Shown here piece after piece: positions 1-10,331 of a stretch of DNA of 64,000 nt. This DNA comes from Przewalskia tangutica (taxonomy: Eukaryota > Streptophyta > Magnoliopsida > Solanales > Solanaceae), in the NCBI GenBank assembly GCA_029844215.1, contig CM056725.1:33014485-33078484 (forward strand). The letters run 5' to 3'. The notes beneath the pieces were generated by a model. That model made no database searches and was not told the DNA's origin. It saw only the letters and a program-made list of their open reading frames with translations. Within the stretch, counting starts at the first letter, position 1, and every line of letters starts with the position of its first letter. The position numbers and the translations under genes were made by a program.

Positions 1-667
1 GCTTTATGGGAGTTAGGTATAATGTCTTAAGAGAGGTAAAGAAAATGGTTTCACGATGTTAGAAGTTAAGACTTGATCTTATAAGATAAGAGACTTAACT
101 TATTTGTTTAATGTGAATGTTTGTGTGAAACCTCATTCGTGAGTAATGAGTACTTGGTTTTATTTAAAGGGATAATGTTTCTTGATTTGGAAATCGAGAA
201 TGTGTATCGACGGACCCTGCGGCGTTAATAAAGGAAAATGTATTGAATAATGATGTATCGTATTAAAACCGATGAAACCTCCATCTGCATAGAAACTAAG
301 ATGAGACAAAATGATATTACATTTTCTAGATCATGGTTTGTAATAAGAATGTTGTAAACAAGAATAACCTACTCTCACGTGAGACATATATTACTCAATT
401 GTTCTAAAAGGAATCAAGTGATTAAGTTTGGGAACTATGAAACCATTTGAAAATGAGAAGCTTGAGTAATTGAAACTAGGCAAGCTGGAACTTAGGAAAA
501 GAATGTTGTTACTTGATTTTGAAAAGGAATGTGGGTTGGTCATTCTAATACTACGGTATCGGGTGACTTTTATAAAAGTAATGGATCTCTTTTAAAAGAA
601 CTTAACGTATGTAGTACTTTGGGGTTAAAAACCGGACTTTGGCATAAAATGAAAGTACTTTGAGTTG

Positions 668-765
668 TGTGAAACTTGCCTATGCTTGTTGTTGTGAAAC
701 TTGCCTATGCTTGTTGTTGTGAAACTTGCCTATGCTTGTTGTTGTGAACCTTGCCTATCTTTGTG
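668..765 (+). repeat. 25-bp tandem repeat, about 4 copies
   Basis: The unit GTGAAACTTGCCTATGCTTG plus five bases recurs with a period of 25. The last copy is diverged. The same unit occurs at the same place in every family-A LTR with changing copy number: about five in solo LTR H, and two in the LTRs of C and D. Confidence 0.9.
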
Positions 766-904
766 ATGATAGCCTTTGTTGTGCAAGTGTGGTGTTTACG
801 TATTCTGCGTCTCGATAGAGGCGGTTGACTTATTGAGAACTTACTTGGGCGTCTTTGGCGGTGATGGAGAATTACGGGTATGTTTCCATTTTGATTCTTG
901 TCTT

Positions 905-1195
905 GTTGTTGATGTCACATGGGCGTATCTACCGTCACGATATTAGGGGCATGCGGCCCGTGCGGCGGGTTGATTACGGTATATGGTTATGCGCAACATG
1001 GGCGTGTGCAGAAGCGATATCCGGGGCATGTGGTAAATGCGGCGGGGTTTACCACCGATATATTGTTGTTGAGGTTACATGGGCATGTCTACGAAGCGAT
1101 GTCCGGGGCATGTGGCGTACGGCGCTTGTTATTATGGTTGCATCATGGACATGTCTACCGTCACGATATTAGGGGCATGCGGCCATGATGTGAAC
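905..1195 (+). repeat. LTR variable cassette, period about 75-85 bp, 4 copies
   Basis: Each copy starts near an ACATGGGC/ATGGACATGTCTACC motif (about 914, 990, 1076 and 1144) and continues into CGATATTAGGGGCATG-like sequence. The same four-copy cassette occurs in solo LTR H (32803-33085), but other LTR lineages carry unrelated arrays at the corresponding place. The overlapping 89-105 aa reading frames here are products of the repeat. Confidence 0.8.
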
Positions 1196-1791
1196 ATGAT
1201 GGATGTTGTGGGCGTGAGACCCGTAGTTATATTTAGTGGTGACTTTGAGGCGTGAGTCACGACTTGGCTTTTATGTTGCGTCTTGTATTTTGGTTATCAT
1301 ACGTGTCTCTGCTTTTTAGGCTATTATGATTTCATTCTGATGTTGTGATTCCACATACTTAGTACTGTTATCTTGACCTCCTTCCGAAGTGCGTTAAATC
1401 TGCGAGTAGAAGTACATCGGTCGTGGATCCTCGCTCTTAGGATCTCAGTTCAGCGTTTTGGGAAGCTCCGTTTCTCCGGAGGCTTATCTTTTGGTATGTG
1501 TTTCCCTGAGTTGTAGGTTCTTGTAAATTCAGGGGTATGGCGGGGCCCTGTCCCGTCATGGTTGTTGTAAATCTTAAGTGCATGTAATCTTGTTGTGGGC
1601 GGGGTTTGTAAAAAGGATAAGCTGTTGGGTTTTTATGTATATATCTGAAGGCAAGCTGTTTTGGTTGCTTTGTTTATTTATCATGTCTCTCATTTCATGT
1701 TTAAAGTTTTTATTTCCATTGGTTTTCTCGATGTTGTATCGCTAGGGTGCGGGGTAAGGCACGATCCACGGGCAATTGGTCGTGACAAAAG

Positions 1792-1803
1792 TGGTATCGA
1801 GCG
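1792..1803 (+). other. Primer-binding site (tRNA-iMet type), element A
   Basis: TGGTATCGAGCG lies four bases after the LTR end. It matches the complement of the plant initiator-Met tRNA 3' end (TGGTATCAGAGC) except for one missing A. The same one-base-shorter form occurs in all six primer-binding sites seen in this window. Confidence 0.85.
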
Positions 1804-1983
1804 ATTAATCCTCGGAAAGTGTCTCTGAACCGTGTCTAGTAAGTCTTGATTATCGATGTGTTGTGCGACACGTCTATGTCGAGGCTGAGACATTTAGGAT
1901 TAGTTTCCATTCTTCTCATTACGAGATCGTGCCTTAGAAGTGTATTGTAAGTTGGACCCTGCGGCGTATCTCGTTTTACGATT

Positions 1984-3180
1984 ATGCCTCGCGCCAGGCA
2001 ACGGTGCCGAGAAGGGCAAGGCGGCGAGTCTTGCTAGTGGGATCTGAGTGCGAGCGCGAGCCGTCGATGCACAGGTTGTGTTTGACAGCGGGTTTTGTAG
2101 CGCCGCCCGGCCAGCGAGGTTAGGCGCGGCAATGGCTGCTGAGACGCGATACGAGCCTCGGTCCGCGATGCAGGCGGAGGAGATGGGTTACAAGGAGATG
2201 GCGATTCTTGGCGAGTCGTGGCAGGATATGAGATAAATGGATCTGGCGATTCAGTTCGATGCACCGATGGTTCACCCCGGCGAATAGTTTGAGGCTGCGG
2301 GACTTTACGAGTTGTAGCGCTTGAGTTTTATGGGTGAGGCACGAGGATGATCGCGAGGAGTTCATCGTCGATTCTGACGGATCGTCACGGGTGATCGAGG
2401 CTTGAGACCAGTCTGTGACCTTTGGTTCGCATCGGCTGCGTGATACATGATCAATTGGTTTGATTCATGGGAGCTTTCGGGAGAGCATGCACCTCTGCGG
2501 TATGGGATGAGTTTTGGGGCTTTCCTCGCACTTCTTGCCTCGCGAGATGAGGAGAACGCGGTAACGATTTTTGATGCTTAAACGAGGCGGGCGTGCGGTT
2601 CGGGAGTACAATGTGAGTTCGACTCATTGGCGATGCGTCAGCGTTGGTAGCTAGTATGGAGGATCGAGTGCGATATGTCACCGGGCTAGATGATTGCCAG
2701 CGAGCTTGTTGGTGTAGCTCTTGGCCGGGCATGGACATTGCCGCATGCGAGCTCATGCGCAAGATGTGAGTGCGGAGAAGGTCGGCGGAATGACTGGATC
2801 AGCGAAGAGGGCGAGACATCGAGGTCTTTAGCAGCGTTAGGCGGACGCCTCGGCCGAACTAGTTTGCACCCGCCCGGTCTGAGTGATCCTCCGCGTCTTG
2901 AGGCGGTCGGGGCTCGAGGTTGAGTTTCGAGAAGTAGGGGTGTTGGCGGATCTGATCACCCTACCTCGGTGTAGTCGATGTGGTAGACCGCATTCGGGAG
3001 TGTCGTAGTACGAGGGCTTGTTATTCTTGCGGCCAGAGGCCATATGGCGAAGGCCCATCCGAGCCGGTAGCGGTAGGATAGCATAGACTCTTAGGCGATT
3101 GCGGGCCACGGTAAGTCGCGGTGGAAGTTCGATTTTAGCGGTCCTTGAACCGCCTAGTTTGAGTATATCCTTAACCACAG
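1984..3180 (+). pseudogene. gag-like relic of element A
   Basis: The likely start is the ATG at 1984 (MPRARQ...), equivalent to the MP(P)R starts seen in C, D and F. The body is broken by many stops and shifts. Recognisable pieces, read across frames, are WFMGAF near 2460, ASMEDRVRYVTGLDD near 2650-2695 and GMDIAACELMRKM near 2733-2770, which recur in C and D. At about 3019 the frame reads CYSCGQR, the front of a CCHC zinc knuckle whose last residues are lost. In the family, Gag is the capsid/nucleocapsid protein that packages the element RNA. No pol domains follow. The frame is not translatable as it stands. Confidence 0.65.
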
Positions 3181-3729
3181 TAGATACTTGTATGTGTTGA
3201 TGTTAATGATGTGTTAAGTGTTATGTTCGGATAGCTTTGTGCTATAGTGTGATTTAAAAATCTGGTTAGTGTGAGATGGAAGTGGTAGCTTTCGCGATGT
3301 GATTTAGCGAGGATTGTTAGTGTCGAGGAACAAGGCGTGGCAGCGATTGTGGGTCGGGTTGAGGGCGTGATCTGGGTCAACCGTAGCCGGATAAGGTAAG
3401 TCAGTTAGGTGGTCCGCGGTGGTAGGTCACGAGGATGCTAGGCCCAGTTTGTATGACCATCGTATGAGTTCGTGGGCGCGTTCGACGAAGCGGTTCGTAA
3501 AGGCGGGAATGGCCTTAAGGAAGTTTGAGGTTAGTAAGATGACCAAGTTTGGAGGTAGTGACTCGAGATTTTTGAGAGCGGAAGTAATGGCGAAGTATGA
3601 GTGCGTCTTGGGAGAGTTCAAGTGTTCGAGAGGCGCGACGAGTAAGGAAGGAAGAGAGCGTGTGTTATTTGGTGGCGGTGGCGTTGACAACTTGTTAGAG
3701 GAACTTCATCGATATCAGTCTTGAGAAGG
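3181..3729 (+). other. 3' untranslated internal region of element A
   Basis: There is no recognisable coding content. It is homologous to the blocks just inside the purine tract in C (about 25,260-25,980), D (about 36,890-37,770) and E (57,900-59,480). A shared landmark is the region around 3415-3480, equivalent to the TGGTAGGGTCACG...TTAGGCCCA block of E near 58340. Confidence 0.6.
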
Positions 3730-3748
3730 AACATTCGGGACGAATGTT
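3730..3748 (+). other. Conserved stem-loop beside the purine tract (element A)
   Basis: AACATTCG and CGAATGTT form perfect 8-base arms around a GGA loop, three bases before the polypurine tract. The same structure is found in E and F, with small changes in B, C and D. Confidence 0.7.
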
Positions 3749-3751
3749 TCT

Positions 3752-3762
3752 AAGGAGGAGAA
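3752..3762 (+). other. Polypurine tract, element A
   Basis: AAGGAGGAGAA lies immediately before the TGTTATAC start of the 3' LTR, which is the expected plus-strand DNA priming site. Confidence 0.8.
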
Positions 3763-4072
3763 TGTTATACCCGTATTCTCGGGGTATGTATGCGAGGGCG
3801 TGCGTGCGAGGAAACCGCGAGAAAAAATTGGAAAGGAAGAAGAGGTGATTCTTCCACGGAAAAAGTTCCGGTTTTGTAAGGAAAAATGTTCGTTGAAGGG
3901 GTGGGTTCCCAGTTTGGAATTTGGGCTTCTTAGATTATATTAAATTATGGAATTTTATTTTGGAAATGGTCACGTGGGGCCACGGGAGAAATTCTGTTTT
4001 GTGGGGCCCACTTTGTTTTGAGATTTTGGCCATTGTGGATATTTTTGGAAGGCGTTTTTGAGGGCCAATAGG

Positions 4073-4090
4073 AGGGTGACACGTGTCACC
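4073..4090 (+). promoter_or_regulatory. U3 dyad with CACGTG core
   Basis: GGGTGACACGTGTCACCC is a perfect palindrome with a G-box core, about 325 bp upstream of the TATA box. A second, related dyad with GAGGTGACA / TGTCACCTC arms lies at 4241-4260. Confidence 0.55.
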
Positions 4091-4413
4091 CGCCTAGGTG
4101 GCTTAGTAGAATGACATTTGTGCATGACACGGTTAAGTCGTTTTCGGCGAAGCGTTTTACATAACTGCGAAGGGAAAATTCGGATATGTCGTTTTGTATT
4201 TTTGCGGATTTTTAGAGAGCGAAACATTTTGGACCAACGGGAGGTGACACTTGTCACCTCGTTAGACGATAAAGAGGGCCACGGCTAGGAGGTTTTGAGG
4301 CCACTTTTCATGGGTCTTTGTTTTGTGAGGATTTGAGGAGTAGGTTAGGGTGCACTTGTGCCAATCTTGGCCATCCACTTGCCCCCATGGCTTGATCTTG
4401 TCAGTTGGTGCCC

Positions 4414-4421
4414 TATAAATA
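4414..4421 (+). promoter_or_regulatory. LTR TATA box (element A 3' LTR)
   Basis: TATAAATA in the context CCCTATAAATACCCC. The same box is conserved in every complete family-A and F LTR, downstream of the U3 dyad. It is the likely Pol II promoter of the element. Confidence 0.75.
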
Positions 4422-5435
4422 CCCCTTGCTTGAAGGTTTTCTTCGTCCACGATTCATTCTAAGTCTTGAAAACTCTTCCACTTTGTGTTATTCTCGTCTA
4501 GCCTCTCCTCTCCCACTGTGTGGCCTTGTGGCGAGAGCCTCCCTCCCTTTGTGGTGCTAGCCGTGGGGTACCCCCCCCCTAGCCTAGTTGTTTTCGTATA
4601 AAACCCCTCCCTTGTGGCATTGAAATACTTCTACTAGTAGTGTTATAATGCCCAAAAAACCTTAGCATTGTACCTTGTAGTATTCCAAGATACCTCTATC
4701 GTTGAGTCAGGAAATACTACCTTTTGTCCTTTAGTCTCAGCCAAAACCAAGGAAATCTTGTAGTTGGTTGAAGTATTTGAGTAGAAGTTAGTTAGAACTT
4801 AGGGTTGTTGGAGGCGGATTGGGCGCGCGGAGTAGGAGCTAAACCTTGCTCAGGATCGACATTATAACTTGGATAATTTTGGGCTTATCGAGGTAATTAT
4901 CTTGTCCCTCTATTGTAATTGGAAATTACATGTTTGTTAGAATATATAGTTGAAGTATACTGTATATGGAACTATACTTAGTATTCGGCAATGTCTTTTG
5001 ACTTAAGCTGAAAAATAAAGAAGCGAAGCGACTGTATTTACATAGGGTGTATTGCGATGAGACTTGTGTAGTATTCGAGTAGAATTGTACCGTCAGGTTA
5101 GGCGTGTAAACCACTGGTTGGCTTGGTAGCGGCCTCGTTAGAGAGGAGATTTCTGTTGTTGCGGGGAGGAGAGTCTTTGCGAATTTTTACGTAGAAGATA
5201 GAAACTTGTGTTTTGGGGTTAATAGGCGTTTGTGACCTTTATAGGTGAAAGTACTAGAGTAGCGTATTACTCGAGAGTGGAAAGGGCTAGCAAGGTTGTA
5301 GTACTTGGAGCATTTTGCTTATTGTCGATAAATCGTCGCGGTATGTGAACCTCTTCCTATCTCTTCTAGCATGATATGTGTGAACTATGTATGCGGTGAG
5401 CGTACATGTGTTAAGCGTGTTTGATTGTTCTTAAA

Positions 5436-5487
5436 ACATAAAGTGTTATAACGGCTTTATGGGAAGTCGGTTATAACAGCTTTATGT
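5436..5487 (+). other. Conserved R/U5 inverted repeat (element A 3' LTR)
   Basis: ACATAAAGTGTTATAAC is followed about 18 bases later by GTTATAACAGCTTTATGT, its reverse complement with one bulge. It is present in all family-A LTRs, for example at 31654-31705 and 45279-45330. Confidence 0.6.
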
Positions 5488-7064
5488 AGGTAAGAAAATA
5501 CTTTGTGGTTTTAAACTGATGTGAATTATAACTGGCTAAGTTATAATAAAGAACTTGATGTATTTCAAAAGATTTATAAATCGTTTTGAAGGGAAAGTAA
5601 CACTTGGTTTTAAAGGTTTTAAAAAAAGAGTTATACTAGCTTTATGGGGAGTTAGGTATAATGTCTTAAGAGAGGTAAAGAAAATGGTTTACTGATGTTA
5701 GAAGTTAAGAGACTTGATCTTATAAGATAAGAGACTTAACTTATTTGTTTAATGTGAATGTTTGTGTGAAACCTCGTTCGTGAGTAATGAGTACTTGGTT
5801 TTATTTAAAGGGATAATGTTTCTTGATTTGGAAATCGGAATGTGTATCGACGGACCACTGCGGCGTTAATAAAGGAAAATGTATTGAATAATGATGTATC
5901 GTATTAAAACCGGTAGAAACCTCAATCTGCATAGAAACTAAGATGAGACAAAATGATATTACATTTTCTAGATCATGTTTTTGTAATAAGAATGTTGTAA
6001 ACAAGAATAACCTACTCTCGCGTGAGACATATATTACTCAATTGTTCTAAAAGGAATCAGTGATTAAGTTTGGGAACTATGAAACCATTTGAAAAGGAGA
6101 AGCTTGAGTAATTGAAACTAGGCAAGCTGGAACTTAGGAAAGAATGTTGTTACTTGATTTTGAAAAGGAATGTGGGTTGGTCATTCTAATACTACAGTGT
6201 CGGGTGACTTTTATAAAAGTAATGGATCTCTTTTAAAAGAACTTAACGTATGTAGTACTTTGGGGTTAAAGCCGGACTTTGGCGTAAAATGAAAGTACTT
6301 TGAGTTGTGTGAAACTTGCTATGCTTGTTGTTGTGAAACTTGCCTATCTTGTTGTTGTGAAACTTGCCTATGCTTGTTGTTGTGAAACTTGCCTATCTTG
6401 TGATGATAGCCTTTGTTGTGCAAGTGTGGTGTTTTACGTATTCGCGTCTCGATAGAGGGCCGGTTGACTTGTTGAGAACTTACTTGGACGTGCTGGCAGT
6501 GATGGAGAATTCCACGGGTATGTTTCCATTTTGATTACTGTCTTGACTTGACTGCTTTTATGTTGCGTACTGTATTTTGGTTATCATACATGTCTCCTGC
6601 TTTTTAGGCTATTATGATTTCATTTCTGATGTTGTGATTCACATACTTAGTACTGTTGTCTTGACCTCGCCCGGGGCTGCGTTCATCTGCGCGAGTAGAA
6701 GTACATCGGTCGTGGATCCTCGCTCTTAGGATCTCGATTGAGCGTTTTGGGAAACTCGTTTCTCGGAGGCTTATCTTTTGGTATGTGTTTCCCTGAGTTG
6801 TAGGTTCTTGTACATTGAGGGTATGGCGAGCCACTGTCCGTCATAGTTGTTAATATATCTTAAGTGCAGTAATCTTGTTGTGGCGGGGTTTGTAAAAGGA
6901 TAAGCTGTTCGGGTTTTTATGTATATATCTTGAAAGCTGTTTTGGTTGCTTTGTTTATTTATCATGTCTCATTTCATGTTTAAAGTTTTTATTTCATGGT
7001 TTTCTCGATGTTGTATCGCTAAGGGTGCGGGGTAAGGCACGATCACGGGCCGAATTCGGTCGTG

Positions 7065-9238
7065 TGATCTATTTTCAAAGTAAGTTACTACAACTTTTAG
7101 AAAACTCATTTCAAGCTTGAAATCAAGTAACTTCAAATTTTCATAATCTAGGCAACTTATGCCCGATAATCAAAATAGACAACTTTCTTAACCTTATAAA
7201 TCCGTTATAACCAACTTCTCATAAAGCCGTTATAACCACTTTTAGTTTTAGACATATTCATTCCTTTTTATAACCAGAGACTTATACTAATTAAAACAAA
7301 GTATCACAAACTTTCAAATCAAGTTTCTTAACTTTCAAAATACTTCAAGTCTCTAAATCTTTAGAAAACAAGTTTCTTCTACTTTTAAACCTCAAGTAAC
7401 TCACACCTTTAAAACAAGTTACTTCTCTTAAATCATGTCATTTCTCCTCTCTTAAAACAATTAAGTAAATCACTCCTTTAACTCCACAAAGTCATTCTGA
7501 CAACCACTTAGGTTTTGGAACTAAAGCAGCGAAAGGTTTGGAACCAACTTCCTTTTCAAGACTCTATGTACTTTAAGTAAAATACTTTCACTTTTAAGAA
7601 TCCAACTTCACTAAGGCAATGGATTATACAACTTCCAAATTAAACATCAAAGTACAATCAAGGAAGTACATAGAACAAATTCTATTTTAAGCGATCGAAT
7701 ACAACGAGGAATGGATCGTTTAAGGAGTAGGAAATACTTTCTTTATCTTAAGGAATCATGCTAGAAGAGGAGATAGCTCACATACCTTTTGGCTAATATC
7801 CACAAGCTAAGCGAATACGCGTGCGTAGAAGTGTCAAACTATAATGGTCGCGACAAGACTATCGACTTCTAGTCTCTAGCGTAGAATAATACTAAGTATT
7901 TGGTCTCTGGTTCTACGGAAAATCGGCGACACTTCCTTTGTTTCTACTCACTTTGCCACCTTTTCAAGGCCGAATACAATAACCAACACGCCACGTTTAA
8001 GGCTCAAAACAACAACGAACAAAGGGGATTACCGCGCTGATCGTGTAAAATTCCGCTGATTCGTACCAGTAGTTAATACTTACTGCCATTCTCGGCCGAC
8101 AATAACCTGACACAAGTCTTTTCCAACCCTTTTTAAATTCCAAGTTCTAAGGTCTAACATGTTATATATTTATAAACAACCCAGCAACTACAATTTCTTC
8201 TTTATACAACATGCGACGACTTAAGCGAATAATCAACTTGAATTGTAATCTTAAGGCTAAACATGCTAGTTTTGGATTAGGGATCGATAGCGATATAATT
8301 ATCAAACTTCATACTAAACATCTCATGCTTGCTAATATCCATAGCTACAACAATAAGTAAGTCTTAACTACTAAAAGCGACAAAATTTATACCTTTCGAG
8401 CCCTTAAAATTTCCAAGATTCAAAGTCGCGCCTTAGCGATTCTTAGCTCCTTTCCTTAGGTTCCAATCGCTCCAAGCACCCGCAGAGGCCTATGAAGAAC
8501 CCGTCTTGAGTTCCAACTTCAAAGTTGAAGAACTCCTTTAGTTTCCGCCTTGCGACTAATGCGAAAAAGCCATTTTTCGAAATCTTTCTATTGAGATATC
8601 CTTATAATACCCTTAGGGACATTGGGTTTAAGTCTTGTGGCTAATGGATCAAAATCACAAAATTTTCTTGTGTGAGCAAGACCAAAAACTAGAGACTATT
8701 CTCTTGGCACAAAGTGTTCTAATTTTTCTAAGTGTAAATGAGCTAGTCTTGCACTATTAGTAATCTTATAAAACACAAAGGAGGGCTTGGATTATCACGA
8801 ATGTGAGGCTAGGATGAATTTCACTGGATTAAGCCTATGTGGACAAGTTGACAAGTCAACGATGTCATCTTGCAAGACTTATCTTCAGATGGTCAATGAC
8901 CATTTTACCCTCCTCTAATTCGACCAAGACCATAAGTGGGGGTGCGTGTCGCCTCTCGTTCGTCCGTAAAATTCAGTAACCTGCGTGGGCCGACAAAAAT
9001 GTAAAATTCCTCGGGTGGGCCGTGACCAAATCCGTAAAAATAAATTTCCATAATGTTAACAAGTTCCGTATTCCTCAAATAATGCATTTTGAGAATCGAT
9101 TCTCAACAACGAACATTTTCCTTCTGGCGTTCGGAAGATTTTCGTCGGAAAAACAATTCTTCCTTCGTATCGATTTCCAAGTCTTGTTTCCTTTTCGTGC
9201 ATTCTCTTTTACATGTCACGGACTTACGGGGTGTAACA
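7065..9238 (-). repeat. Partial 3' LTR of element B
   Basis: The sequence from TCTATTTTCAAAG to GGGGTGTAACA parallels 16499-18675 almost throughout, with small indels. The piece that would carry the 47-bp array is missing, because the copy starts just past it. Short frames such as those near 9022-9346 are LTR sequence repeated at 18519-18761. Confidence 0.85.
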
Positions 9239-10331
9239 TTCTTCCCCAGAAACATTCGTCCCAGAATGTTCTTAGTCGATTGCCAAGATCTACAAACTCG
9301 GCATAATCTACATCTTATGCCTATGATCAGCTGCACAAGACGATGATGCCACGCATGGCCACCTCATAACACGTGAACATAATAATGGACCTTCCGTCCG
9401 TGGTCCCTTCACAAAACTTCGAAGGTTCTGATCTTCCCAAACACGGGATCTTAGAGGTTATTTCTTTCCTTACTTGTCATACTTTCTGCGTGCTTTCAAA
9501 CTCATCGAGTACGCGTCAAAATCTCAAATTTTGTTTATGTTCCCAATCCTTGGAGTTACTAACCAACTTGGCCATATTGTTACTTACATTCCGTTAAGGT
9601 TCTTACCGACCCTTACGACTGGTTTGATGGAACACGTCCACGAACTCGTATAGCGATTAACTAGACTTGGACCTTGCACCCCGGGACCTACAGCGTAATG
9701 GGACCATTTCTAGCGGCGTCACCCGTTCCATACTCGGTTGACTCGAAATGAGTCCATAACCCGACTTCGTCGTCACACTTAACTTCTCATTCTTAGTGCG
9801 AAATAAATCTTTCTCTTATCTCGAGTACTCTCACCCTTTATCCCCTATTAACAGAGGTTCGTCACATAAGCCAAAGTATTTCTCTTGTCTGATCTTACTA
9901 TTGGTCTTACCTTGTTATGGGGCAATTACTACTTGTGAACTCTACCTGACTATAGTCTCGGTTCACTTACCATTCTTGTCAACATTCTTAACTTCTCACT
10001 TTACTAATCAAAGTATCCCTACCTGCGGGTACTATCACTTTACAACTACAGCAATAAAGGGAAAACATATACGCTAGGGTAAGATCACGAATCTATCAGC
10101 GCGTATGATTCAAAATAATCGAAATATACTTAACCGTGCGATGTCGCCTCGCATTCTGCCCGATGATCACGTCATCTATGCGGTTCGAAGGACCGCGGAA
10201 CTATAAATTCCACCACGACCTCTACGATCGGTGGCGTCCGAACACCTGTCACGGGGGCCTTGCGTGGAGGAAAGGAACGAACTAGGCCTCATGAGGTGAA
10301 ACCACGCGGTGCCTCTTCTAAAAGGACATCT
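9239..10331 (-). other. Internal region of element B, part next to the 3' LTR
   Basis: It starts with a purine tract (minus-strand GGGGAAGAA) and a degenerate form of the conserved stem-loop at 9251-9270. No domain is recognisable. The first 500 bp are AT-mixed and may parallel the 3' internal part of family A (compare the CACGAACTCGTA and AAGGCCATT-like pieces). The rest is unassigned. Confidence 0.6.

Larger units (their letters stand above)
1..1787 (+). repeat. 5' LTR of element A (3' half only)
   Basis: This stretch aligns by eye with the second half of solo LTR H (from about 31860 to 33661). It begins at the conserved GCTTTATGGG motif and ends ...GGTCGTGACA. In order it holds the 25-bp repeats, the 75-85 bp variable cassette, the conserved block giving the CATACATGTCTCCGC-like motif, and the G/C-rich LTR end. 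The ORFs inside it are LTR sequence, not genes. Confidence 0.85.
1..7064 (+). mobile_element. Element A: non-autonomous Ty3/gypsy LTR retrotransposon, left end cut by window
   Basis: The element reads 5' LTR (partial) - primer-binding site - 2.0-kb internal region - polypurine tract - 3' LTR. The first LTR ends in CGTGACA at 1787, followed by the primer-binding site. The second starts TGTTATACCC at 3763, directly after a purine tract. The internal region holds only a gag-like relic and no reverse transcriptase or integrase, so the element is non-autonomous, of LARD or TR-GAG type. Its 3' end lacks the final ACA and abuts element B, so no target-site duplication can be scored. Family A is recognised by comparison with the copies at 20807, 21709, 30279, 39146 and 43818. 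Confidence 0.85.
3763..7064 (+). repeat. 3' LTR of element A, 3' terminus lost
   Basis: The LTR starts TGTTATACCC and runs to GGTCGTG, where it joins element B without the expected ACA. About 300 bp of U3 (3790-4110) is unlike the other family-A LTRs and holds an extra dyad. Near 6540 the variable cassette is missing: the sequence passes from the TTTCCATTTTGATT block straight to the TTATGTTGCGT block. The R/U5 part (4700-6480) matches solo LTR H closely. No gene is present. Confidence 0.85.

Noticed and set aside
855..1188. Overlapping 89-105 codon ORFs with repeated motifs
   Set aside because: They derive from the LTR cassette and are repeated in altered frames at 32643-33136.
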